Shown here one piece after another: positions 1 to 6,703 of a stretch of DNA of 8,279 bases (position 1 is its first letter; the number at the start of each line of letters is the position of its first letter). Under the pieces are notes generated by a model, which saw only the letters and a program-made list of their open reading frames with translations, had not been told where the DNA came from and did not search any database. A program made the translations under genes and the position numbers. Source of the DNA: Deltaproteobacteria bacterium (GTDB lineage: Bacteria; Desulfobacterota; Desulfobulbia; Desulfobulbales; BM004); NCBI GenBank assembly GCA_019312695.1, contig JAFDCT010000036.1, positions 1-8,279 of the forward strand, given 5' to 3'.

Positions 1-1038
1 GACTGGGAAAATAATATCCAGGCCGTAACTGAACGATTATCGGGCTTGGAATCCGCCTTATTAGCCATGGCACCTGAAGGCGAGACATGGCATGGTCTTG
101 CCGGGCGCTGCCAGGAACTGCATACCAGGCTCCTGGTTACAGCAGGCCTGCTTGAAATCCCCCATGAAGAAACATATATCCGCTGGTATGAGCGGCGTGA
201 AAAAACTGTTGTCCTGACCGCATCTCCCGTTGACATTGCGCTTGAGCTCAATTCCATCTTATATCCCAATGTACAAAGTGCGGTATTCACCTCCGGTACC
301 CTTACGGTTGGGGGTGATTTTTCTTATTTCCTGAGCCGCTTAGGCCTGGACCGGGATACAGAAACCCTTTCGCTCGCCTCACCTTTTGACTACGCCGGCC
401 GCACCCTGCTTTATGTGCCGCCCCATTCTGCTGACAATCCCTTTCCACAGCCGGACCAGGAATTATTTCCTGAGAGAATTCAGCATGTTATTTATCAGAT
501 ACTGCTCGCTTCAAAAGGCAGGGGGCTGGTGCTCTTCACAAGTATAAACAGCATGCGGAAAACCTATCCGTTTCTCTCTGAAAATTTACCCTATCCGGTG
601 TTCATCCAGGGTCAGGCACCGCGCACCAACCTTCTGGAATCATTCAGGCTGCAGACCAATTCGGTTTTGCTTGCTGTTGCCAGTTTCTGGGAGGGAATCA
701 ACGTTCCTGGTGAATCACTGAGCTGTGTCATTATTGATAAATTACCCTTTGAAGTACCGAGCGACCCTGTTATCATGGCCAGGATAAACAGAATACGGGA
801 AGAAGGCGGGAATCCCTTCATGGATTTCCAGCTGCCGCGGGCCGTTCTTGCCCTGCGTCAGGGTGTTGGCCGGCTCATGCGGACGTCATCAGATAAAGGC
901 TTGCTGGCGATTCTTGATGTACGGCTGTTCACTAAACAATACGGCCGGACATTTCTCAAAAGCCTGCCTTCCAGCCCTCTCACCCGGGACCTTGCAGATG
1001 TGGTATCCTATTTTGCAAAAACAGATATGAAAGCTTGA
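1..1038 (+). CDS. dinG: DinG/Rad3-type (XPD-like) superfamily 2 DNA helicase, C-terminal part, 5' end outside window
   Basis: The frame is open from base 1, so this is the 3' part of a larger gene; the TTG at 46 is only an internal codon. What remains is helicase domain 2 with its family motifs. There is an S/T-S-G-T-L motif at 289-303, equivalent to the SATL segment. The strand 'LVLFTS' (about 526-543) matches motif IV. Motif V, SFWEGINVPG, lies at 682-711 and is followed by 'CVIIDKLPFEVPSDP', very typical of bacterial DinG/YoaA proteins. Motif VI, QGVGRLMRT with its arginine finger, lies at 859-885. The Walker A, DEAH box and Fe-S cysteines of this family would be in the missing N-terminal part. 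The known family role is ATP-driven 5'-to-3' unwinding of DNA, including R-loop and damaged-fork structures. DinG and YoaA cannot be told apart from this half. ispB starts 19 bases downstream, suggesting cotranscription. Confidence 0.9.
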   Translation, partial: DWENNIQAVTERLSGLESALLAMAPEGETWHGLAGRCQELHTRLLVTAGLLEIPHEETYIRWYERREKTVVLTASPVDIALELNSILYPNVQSAVFTSGTLTVGGDFSYFLSRLGLDRDTETLSLASPFDYAGRTLLYVPPHSADNPFPQPDQELFPERIQHVIYQILLASKGRGLVLFTSINSMRKTYPFLSENLPYPVFIQGQAPRTNLLESFRLQTNSVLLAVASFWEGINVPGESLSCVIIDKLPFEVPSDPVIMARINRIREEGGNPFMDFQLPRAVLALRQGVGRLMRTSSDKGLLAILDVRLFTKQYGRTFLKSLPSSPLTRDLADVVSYFAKTDMKA

Positions 1039-1057
1039 ATCAAAGGATCGGTACTGA

Positions 1058-2062
1058 GTGGAAAATGTTGACCTGCTGGGCAGATTAAAGCCGGAAATTG
1101 AGAAAGTAGATCAAGTAATGAAGCATGATCTGCAAAGCCTTGCAGACAAAGGCCTTATATCTTCGAGTCTGCTCGAGGTACTGGAACATGCTCTTTTCAA
1201 TGGCGGCAAAAGAATCAGACCCCTGCTTTGTTTACTGACAGCAGCCCTTTGTGGCAACACCGGTAAAGATATCTACCAACTAGCCATTGCTTTTGAATAC
1301 CTGCATGTTGCCACCCTGCTTCACGATGATGTTATTGATCATGCCGATACCAGGAGGAACAGGCCTACGGTCAACAGACTTTTTGGCTTGACCCCGGCCA
1401 TACTTGGCGGCGACTTCCTTCATGCCCGTTCCATGTTTCTTATCGGCACCCTTGGCGGTCAACGAAGTCTCGCGCTCATCTGCAGCGCCACTGAAGCCAT
1501 GGTTACCGGAGAATTTCTCCAGCTTGCCAATGTGCAGAACTTTAACCAGTCGGAGCAGGATTATTTTGCTGTGATCAATGGCAAGACTGCCTTGTTTATA
1601 GGGGCAGTTTGCGAAGCCGGGGGAATTTTTGCCGGGGCGGATGACGGGCAAATCGAAGCGTTGCAAACCTATGGTGCCAATCTAGGAAAGGCCTTCCAGA
1701 TTCAGGACGATCTCCTTGATTATCTGGGAGATCCGGCAAAAACCGGTAAAACTGTCGGCAATGATTTCTGGGAAGGGAAAATGACCCTGCCACTGATTTA
1801 TACTTTAAAAACAGCGGCTGAAACGGAAAGCGATTTTCTTCTTGAGCTTCTGAAGGGAGAAAAAACTAAACGCAGAGCACAGTTCGAAGAGGCCCGGGAC
1901 ATTATCAACAACAGTGGCGGATTCGCCTATGGACGTGAGCTCGCCGGAAAACTGGTTGCTGCCGGCATTGCAGGATTGGATATATTTAAAGGCAACCACA
2001 GCGAACAGGTCAAACTTACACTCATCGGACTGGCTCACTATGTTATCAATAGAGACAAATAA
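1058..2062 (+). CDS. ispB: Long-chain trans-polyprenyl diphosphate synthase (octaprenyl/heptaprenyl type, IspB-like)
   Basis: This is a cytosolic prenyltransferase that condenses isopentenyl diphosphate onto an allylic diphosphate to build the isoprenoid side chain of ubiquinone or menaquinone. At 334 residues it has normal family length. Visible landmarks are GGKRIRP (49-55), the first Asp-rich motif DDVID (90-94) followed by RR (99-100), GEFLQ (151-155), the KT pair (176-177), FQIQDD with the second Asp-rich motif DDLLD (213-221), and the GKTVGNDFWEGK segment (230-241). The fifth residue before the first Asp motif is Ala85, where short-chain farnesyl or geranylgeranyl synthases carry a bulky aromatic. 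By the known chain-length rule this favours a long product, but the exact number of units cannot be read from the sequence. The start is GTG, chosen because AAAGGAT lies at 1043-1049 about nine bases upstream and the protein then begins at the usual family position. It probably shares a transcript with the upstream helicase gene. Confidence 0.93.
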   Translation: MENVDLLGRLKPEIEKVDQVMKHDLQSLADKGLISSSLLEVLEHALFNGGKRIRPLLCLLTAALCGNTGKDIYQLAIAFEYLHVATLLHDDVIDHADTRRNRPTVNRLFGLTPAILGGDFLHARSMFLIGTLGGQRSLALICSATEAMVTGEFLQLANVQNFNQSEQDYFAVINGKTALFIGAVCEAGGIFAGADDGQIEALQTYGANLGKAFQIQDDLLDYLGDPAKTGKTVGNDFWEGKMTLPLIYTLKTAAETESDFLLELLKGEKTKRRAQFEEARDIINNSGGFAYGRELAGKLVAAGIAGLDIFKGNHSEQVKLTLIGLAHYVINRDK

Positions 2063-2130
2063 TTATTTCTCCTGTCTGGCGGAGCTGTTATTTTTGCATA
2101 TTCGTCCAGGCTGATTCCGTTATCATTCAA

Positions 2131-2322
2131 ATGGCGCCTCGAGGGAACAAAAAAAAATCTGCAAAAAAGAGGAAGGGAAAACAAAAATCCCCCAAAAGAA
2201 GCGTTTTTATGGTGGTGCGCCACTGGTTCATGCCCGTTTTCCTCCTGCTTTGCATCTGGTTCAGCCTGGCAGCAACTTTTTACCTTATTTTTCTGCATCC
2301 CCCGGCAACTCCTCTCTTCTAG
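2131..2322 (+). CDS. Small Lys-rich single-pass membrane protein, function unknown
   Basis: This is a 63-residue frame of unrecognised family. Residues 1-24 are strongly basic (Lys/Arg-rich, with KKK and KKRKGK), and residues about 25-55 form one hydrophobic segment (VFLLLCIWFSLAATFYLIFL) ending in a proline-rich tail. This is the classic positive-inside layout of an inner-membrane protein with a cytoplasmic N-terminus. The split into basic head and hydrophobic helix is hard to get by chance and is the main support. Against it, I see no convincing ribosome binding site before the ATG, and the gene is short. It contains a run of nine A (2149-2157), a potential slippage site. It also resembles the first 60 residues of a bifunctional penicillin-binding protein, so it could be the remnant of a larger gene, but no downstream continuation was seen. 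It lies between ispB and holA, 68 bases after ispB. Confidence 0.45.
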   Translation: MAPRGNKKKSAKKRKGKQKSPKRSVFMVVRHWFMPVFLLLCIWFSLAATFYLIFLHPPATPLF

Positions 2323-2410
2323 GAAGGTCTCACCTGATATAGTTCCATGTCCGCCGGTATACCCCATGCCTATTTATACCTTAAAAAATTTACCTTATTT
2401 GAATTTCTCC

Positions 2411-2439
2411 TTGTGAAACCTCTCGGTAAAAAATAAAAT
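2411..2439 (+). promoter_or_regulatory. Candidate sigma70-type promoter for holA-clpS
   Basis: TTGTGA (2411-2416) and TAAAAT (2434-2439) are separated by exactly 17 bases in an AT-rich stretch, with four and five matches to the -35 and -10 consensus. Transcription would begin near 2446, giving a leader of roughly 120 bases if holA starts at 2567. AT-rich sequence just upstream (2371-2400) could act as an UP element and carries the heptamer TACCTTA twice (2377-2383 and 2391-2397). This is prediction by pattern only. Confidence 0.4.
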
Positions 2440-2566
2440 AGGATAGCAAGGAATTATGGAGGGAGGGCCCTCTGTTATATCGGCCATTTTAAAAACTCCC
2501 TGGCAAGGTTCAAATTGTTTTTTGAAGGTTACTGACAGCATTACATTTAATGCTTATCATAAAGCC

Positions 2567-3970
2567 ATGTCTGTTTACAAACGCCAGGAAATCCCCAAAC
2601 TTCTTAATGAAATAAAGCAAGGTGTTACTTCACAAGTCTATCTCCTGTTCGGAGAACGCTATCTTTGCCGAAACACAGCTCAGGAGTTAATCGATCATCT
2701 GCTGCCTGAAAAGGAACAGCAAACCACCAGCCTGCATCATATCGATGGTGATGAGGAGGATGTTAACAGAACGCTTACTCTCCTGAAGACCTATAGCCTT
2801 TTTTCCGGCCGCAAAATTTTCTGGGTCACTGGCACCAAACTTTTCTATTCCAAGGGGATTGTCAAAAATGTCTGGGACAAGGCCTGCGAGAAAAACGAAC
2901 GCAATGAACCGGCGGCCGCCATTCGTTATCTCCAGCAAATGCTGGACCTTGCCGCTGTGACCCCGCAGGAGATGGTCGAGGAAGATATTTCATCGCTCTC
3001 GGCAACCCGCTGGAAAACCCTTTTCGGTTTTACCAGACCGCAGGGAAACCTGTCCTGGGTCCAGGAACTTTTGTCTGGCATACCAGCCGGTGCTTCTCCT
3101 CTAAAAGGTCAGGAGACCGATGCCGCCTCAATGTATACGCTTGCCTTTGAAGCCGGCATACCGCAGGGCAATGTCCTTGTTCTCCTTGCCGAGGCGGTTG
3201 ATAAAAGGAAACGTTTCTATAAATACATCCAGAAACATGGAGTCATTATCGATCTGGCAGTAGATCCGGGAAGCTCTTCTGCTGCAAAGCGGGACCAGGA
3301 AAAAATTGTCGCGGAACTGCTCCATGCAACCCTGGGAAAATATGGTAAGAATATTGAGTCCGACAGCGTTCCTGTTTTTCTTGAAAGGATTGGCTTTCAT
3401 CCTGTAGCTGCAGTCATGGAGGCCGAAAAGCTGGCGCTCTATGTCGGTGATCGGCAAGTCATTACCCGTGAGGATGTTGACGCCATAATCGGCCGGACCA
3501 GAGAGGAAGCCCTGTTTGAGCTTACCGAAGCAGTGAGCTCCGGTAAAATTGAAGAAGGGCTGATCATACTTGATCACCTCCAGTCCGGCGGAGTCCATGG
3601 CCTGGCGATATTGGCAACCTTGCGTAATCACATCAAGAAACTGCTGCTTGTCCGTTCGCTGCAGGAGACTGAATCCCCATCCTATACAAAGTCTCTGGCT
3701 TTTCCGGTTTTTCAGAAAAGCTATCTGCCGAAACTCAAGGAAGGTCGAGAGGAATGGACAAACCTGCTCTGGAAAAACCACCCCTATGGCCTGTATATGC
3801 TTTTTCGTCAGGCCGCCCGGTTCCAGTGTGAAGAACTACAGTATGGTTTGAAAGAGATCCTGAATGCTGAATACCGCATGAAGGGTTTACCGGTTGACGC
3901 CCGTCTCATTATGGATAACCTGCTTTTCCAGCTGATACATAAGAAACCGCAGGGGGTGAATGTATCATGA
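2567..3970 (+). CDS. holA: DNA polymerase III delta subunit (clamp-loader wrench), with enlarged internal region
   Basis: Delta opens the beta sliding clamp as part of the clamp-loader complex. Recognition rests on the N-terminal 'QVYLLFGERYL' strand and loop (residues about 23-33 from this start), 'NVLVLLAEAVDKRKRFYKYI' (about 202-221), 'MEAEKLALYVGDRQVITREDVDAIIGR' (about 284-310), and the domain III helices beginning 'EEALFELTEAVSSG' (about 313-326). The protein is 467 residues against about 340 usual for the family. Part of the excess is a block of about 75-80 residues between the first domain ('GTKLFYSKG') and the 'NVLVLL' strand. I chose ATG 2567 because it places 22 residues before 'VYLLFGE', as in the family. 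An in-frame ATG at 2456 would add 37 unconserved-looking residues; it has AAGGA only three bases upstream, so it remains possible. No good ribosome site is visible before 2567. The stop codon overlaps the clpS start. Confidence 0.9.
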   Translation: MSVYKRQEIPKLLNEIKQGVTSQVYLLFGERYLCRNTAQELIDHLLPEKEQQTTSLHHIDGDEEDVNRTLTLLKTYSLFSGRKIFWVTGTKLFYSKGIVKNVWDKACEKNERNEPAAAIRYLQQMLDLAAVTPQEMVEEDISSLSATRWKTLFGFTRPQGNLSWVQELLSGIPAGASPLKGQETDAASMYTLAFEAGIPQGNVLVLLAEAVDKRKRFYKYIQKHGVIIDLAVDPGSSSAAKRDQEKIVAELLHATLGKYGKNIESDSVPVFLERIGFHPVAAVMEAEKLALYVGDRQVITREDVDAIIGRTREEALFELTEAVSSGKIEEGLIILDHLQSGGVHGLAILATLRNHIKKLLLVRSLQETESPSYTKSLAFPVFQKSYLPKLKEGREEWTNLLWKNHPYGLYMLFRQAARFQCEELQYGLKEILNAEYRMKGLPVDARLIMDNLLFQLIHKKPQGVNVS

Positions 3971-4281
3971 GCAAGATAGAGCGTGATTTTGAAGGCTGGG
4001 TGACAACTGACCACAAAACAAAGGTCAAGGAACCGCCGCTTTATAAAGTCCTGCTTCATAACGATGATTATACGTCAATGGAGTTTGTCGTGCTGCTGCT
4101 GGAAAAAGTTTTTAATAAAAGCACCCCTGAAGCGACGAGAATAATGCTCAATGTACACCAGCAGGGTATTGGCGTCGCAGGTGTTTATCACAAGGAGATA
4201 GCGGAAACCAAGGTGGCTATTGTTCATGACCTGGCCCAGAAAAACGAATACCCCCTGAGATGTTCCATGGAGAGAGTTTAG
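3967..4281 (+). CDS. clpS: ATP-dependent Clp protease adaptor ClpS (N-recognin)
   Basis: ClpS is a cytosolic adaptor that binds proteins bearing a bulky hydrophobic N-terminal residue and hands them to ClpA for degradation by ClpAP. The 104-residue length is normal. The core starts at 'PPLYKVLLHNDDYTSMEFV' (23-41). By alignment with E. coli ClpS from memory, the substrate pocket is intact: Asn32, Asp33, Asp34, Thr36, the gatekeeper Met38, Met60, Val63, His64 and Leu97. An intact Met gatekeeper predicts the normal Leu/Phe/Tyr/Trp preference. The N-terminal extension (about residues 1-22) is the flexible arm that is known to engage the ClpA pore. The start codon overlaps the holA stop as ATGA, and GGGGGTG at 3952-3958 is a strong ribosome site, so translation is probably coupled to holA. 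clpA lies 118 bases downstream. Confidence 0.96.
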   Translation: MSKIERDFEGWVTTDHKTKVKEPPLYKVLLHNDDYTSMEFVVLLLEKVFNKSTPEATRIMLNVHQQGIGVAGVYHKEIAETKVAIVHDLAQKNEYPLRCSMERV

Positions 4282-4291
4282 TTATAAAAAC

Positions 4292-4335
4292 AGGAGGTTG
4301 GCATAAAAATGATATTTTTTAATAAAGCACATTAG
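4292..4335 (+). promoter_or_regulatory. Perfect Shine-Dalgarno followed by an eight-codon open frame (possible clpA leader peptide)
   Basis: AGGAGG at 4292-4297 is a full anti-16S match, the best in the window, yet no long gene follows it. Eleven bases later ATG (4309-4311) opens the frame M-I-F-F-N-K-A-H and closes at TAG (4333-4335). It sits in the AT-rich gap between clpS and clpA. A leader or translation-coupling role is inference; a chance purine run is the main alternative. The spacing is a little longer than optimal. Confidence 0.25.
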
Positions 4336-4361
4336 CCAATCAATACTTAATGTTTTACAAT
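4332..4361 (+). promoter_or_regulatory. Weak candidate promoter for clpA
   Basis: TACAAT (4356-4361) is a good -10 match about 40 bases before the clpA start. The best -35 partner is TTAGCC (4332-4337) at 18 bases, which matches only half of the consensus. If it is used, clpA has its own transcript in addition to read-through from holA-clpS. Low certainty. Confidence 0.2.
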
Positions 4362-4399
4362 AGAAACAGAAATGACCCATTTTAATAAGGTACAGTGAA

Positions 4400-6628
4400 A
4401 TGTTTAGCCAGAAATTAGAAATGGCACTCGTTACAGCGGTGCGTGAAGCCAAAAGTCACCGGCATGAATTTGTCACGGTTGAACACCTGCTCTACGGCAT
4501 CCTGGAGGATGATCTCACCAACCGCATAATCAGGCAATGCGGCGGCAGCCTAAAAAACATCAAAAAAAGACTGGAAAGATTCTTTGACGGTGAACTGCCG
4601 ATCCAAAAGGTAAATGATAGTGGCGACCCGATCCAGACCCTCGGTTTTAACCGGGTGCTGCAGAGGGCCATTGGCCATGTGCAAAGCTGCGGGAAAAAAG
4701 AGGTCGATTCAGGTGATGTCCTGGTGGCAATTTTTTCGGAACCTGACTCGCATGCCGTCTATTTTCTGAGCTCAGAAGGACTTGACCGCATGGCCGTGGT
4801 TGAATTCATCTCCCACGGCCATCCGGAAGATTTGGAACAGGATGGCTGGCAGCCGCAGAAGAAAAAAACCGTAGTTAAGCAGGACGAACTTGACAAGTTT
4901 ACGGTCAATTTTGCCGACAGGGCCCGGGCCGGTCTCATTGATCCACTAATAGGCCGCGAACAGGAACTTGAACGAATCATGCAGGTTCTCTGCCGGCGCA
5001 GAAAGAATAATCCCCTCCTTGTTGGTGAGCCCGGTGTCGGTAAAACAGCCATTGCAGAAGGCCTGGCCCTGCGCATCCATGACAGGAATGTGCCCGCCAT
5101 GCTGGAGGATGTTGAAATCCGTCTGCTCGATATGGGCGCCCTGCTTGCCGGCACAAAATACCGCGGCGATTTTGAAAAACGTCTCAAAACTGTAATCGAT
5201 GGTATAGAAAAGAAAGGCGAGAAATCGATCCTTTTTATTGATGAGATCCATACCATAGTGGGGGCCGGTGCCACCAGCGGCGGCAGCCTTGATGCTTCGA
5301 ACCTGCTGAAGCCGGCGCTGCAGGCCGGTACTCTGCGCTGTATCGGTTCAACGACCTATGAAGAACACAAGAACCATATTGAAAAAGACCGTGCTCTTTC
5401 AAGACGCTTCCAGAAAATTGACATTGAGGAACCTTCCATTGAGGAAACAGTTGAGATTTTAAAAGGTTTGAAATCACGTTATGAAAAGCATCACGGTATA
5501 AAATATACTCCGGCAGCTCTCCAGGCCACAGCTGAACTTGCCAGCCGTTATATCAATGACAGGTACCTGCCGGATAAAGCCATAGACATTCTTGATGAGG
5601 TCGGCTCCGCCTTCAGGCTCGCCGGTGCCACCAGGAAAAGAAAAAAAGTCACTGTCAGGGATGTTGAGTCGGTGGTTTCACGTATGGCCAGGATTCCAGC
5701 CAAAAGCAGCTCACGGTCTGAAATACGTCAACTGAAGAACCTGCTGCCGGAATTAAAAAAGGTGATATTCGGGCAGGATCATGCCATCGAGGCCCTGACC
5801 AATGCCGTCAAACGTTCCAGGGCTGGACTGGGTCAGCCCGAAACGCCTACAGGATCTTTTCTTTTTGCCGGCCCTACCGGCGTCGGAAAAACTGAAGTGG
5901 CCCGGCAACTGGCTAAATCCCTTTCCGTGCATTTTGAACGTTTCGACATGAGTGAATACATGGAAAAGCATGCCGTGGCAAGGCTCATCGGCGCGCCGCC
6001 GGGCTATGTGGGGTTTGACCAGGGAGGACTGCTGACCGATGCCATCAGAAAGCACCCTTATAGCGTTCTGTTGCTGGACGAAATTGAAAAGGCGCATCCC
6101 GATGTTTTCAGTATACTGCTGCAGGTTATGGATCATTCAACCCTGACTGACAATGCCGGCAGGCGGGCGGATTTCCGCAACGTTATCCTTATCATGACCA
6201 CAAATGCCGGGGCCCGGGAATTGACGGAAAGGGCCATCGGCTTCATGGCTGATAAAAAGGATACGGGCCAGAAAGCCCTTTTCAACCTCTTTTCACCTGA
6301 ATTCAGGAACCGGCTTGATGCAGTCATCAGTTTTAACTCCCTCAATATGGCGATAATCGAAAAAATCGTCGATAAAATGGTGGCTGAACTTGAAATGCAG
6401 CTCAGCGAGAAAGAGGTATCCATCAGTCTATCTGTCAGGGCACGGGCATTTCTTGCCAAGAAAGGCTATGATCCTGATTATGGAGCCAGACCGCTCCGCA
6501 GGCTGATCATGAAAGAAATAGGTGATGTACTTACCGAGGAGATACTCTTCGGCAAGCTGTCCAGGGGCGGCAAAGCCCTGGTAGATGCCAAGGGCAAGAG
6601 TCTCATCTTCTCCTATAAAGGCATTTAA
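4400..6628 (+). CDS. clpA: ATP-dependent Clp protease ATP-binding subunit ClpA (AAA+ unfoldase)
   Basis: ClpA is a hexameric two-ring AAA+ unfoldase that unfolds substrates and threads them into ClpP. At 742 residues it is close to E. coli ClpA (758). Domains in order: N-terminal Clp repeats (about 1-145), a short charged linker, D1 with Walker A GEPGVGKT (209-216), pore loop around KYRGD (253-257), Walker B ILFIDE (277-282) and an Arg pair at 335-336; then D2 with Walker A GPTGVGKT (491-498), GYVG pore loop (535-538), Walker B VLLLDE (556-561) and the sensor-2 segment GARPLRR (695-701). There is no coiled-coil M domain between D1 and the rest, which excludes ClpB and ClpC. A ClpP-docking tripeptide is present as IGF (613-615). 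The start has AAGG at 4387-4390, nine bases upstream. Its partner clpS lies immediately upstream; clpP is not in the window. All catalytic motifs look intact. Confidence 0.97.
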   Translation: MFSQKLEMALVTAVREAKSHRHEFVTVEHLLYGILEDDLTNRIIRQCGGSLKNIKKRLERFFDGELPIQKVNDSGDPIQTLGFNRVLQRAIGHVQSCGKKEVDSGDVLVAIFSEPDSHAVYFLSSEGLDRMAVVEFISHGHPEDLEQDGWQPQKKKTVVKQDELDKFTVNFADRARAGLIDPLIGREQELERIMQVLCRRRKNNPLLVGEPGVGKTAIAEGLALRIHDRNVPAMLEDVEIRLLDMGALLAGTKYRGDFEKRLKTVIDGIEKKGEKSILFIDEIHTIVGAGATSGGSLDASNLLKPALQAGTLRCIGSTTYEEHKNHIEKDRALSRRFQKIDIEEPSIEETVEILKGLKSRYEKHHGIKYTPAALQATAELASRYINDRYLPDKAIDILDEVGSAFRLAGATRKRKKVTVRDVESVVSRMARIPAKSSSRSEIRQLKNLLPELKKVIFGQDHAIEALTNAVKRSRAGLGQPETPTGSFLFAGPTGVGKTEVARQLAKSLSVHFERFDMSEYMEKHAVARLIGAPPGYVGFDQGGLLTDAIRKHPYSVLLLDEIEKAHPDVFSILLQVMDHSTLTDNAGRRADFRNVILIMTTNAGARELTERAIGFMADKKDTGQKALFNLFSPEFRNRLDAVISFNSLNMAIIEKIVDKMVAELEMQLSEKEVSISLSVRARAFLAKKGYDPDYGARPLRRLIMKEIGDVLTEEILFGKLSRGGKALVDAKGKSLIFSYKGI

Positions 6629-6661
6629 AAGGTCTGTTTCAACCTAAAGATTTCAGGCTAA

Positions 6662-6684
6662 TATTATACTCCCGCGGTATAATA
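6662..6684 (+). promoter_or_regulatory. Perfect inverted repeat containing a consensus -10 box, upstream of the DUF547 gene
   Basis: TATTATAC (6662-6669) and GTATAATA (6677-6684) are exact reverse complements separated by seven bases. TATAAT at 6678-6683 is a perfect -10 hexamer, and the same hexamer occurs on the opposite strand at 6663-6668. The spacer includes part of the palindrome CCGCGG (6672-6677). No -35 like TTGACA is found 16-19 bases upstream, so activity would need an activator or the dyad is an operator. Initiation near 6690 would leave only about 13 untranslated bases. Confidence 0.4.
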
Positions 6685-6703
6685 CAACACTTACGCTATA
6701 ACC

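Noticed and set aside
2067..2095. Possible terminator after ispB (CTCC, eight-base loop, GGAG, then a T run)
   Set aside because: The stem is only four pairs and the T run starts six bases later, too weak to call.
3128..3781. 217-residue - strand open frame opposite holA
   Set aside because: It lies wholly antisense to a well-supported gene, and its sequence shows no family features.
4759..5274. 171-residue - strand open frame opposite clpA
   Set aside because: Ser/Arg-rich mirror frame of the conserved ClpA D1 domain; clearly a shadow.
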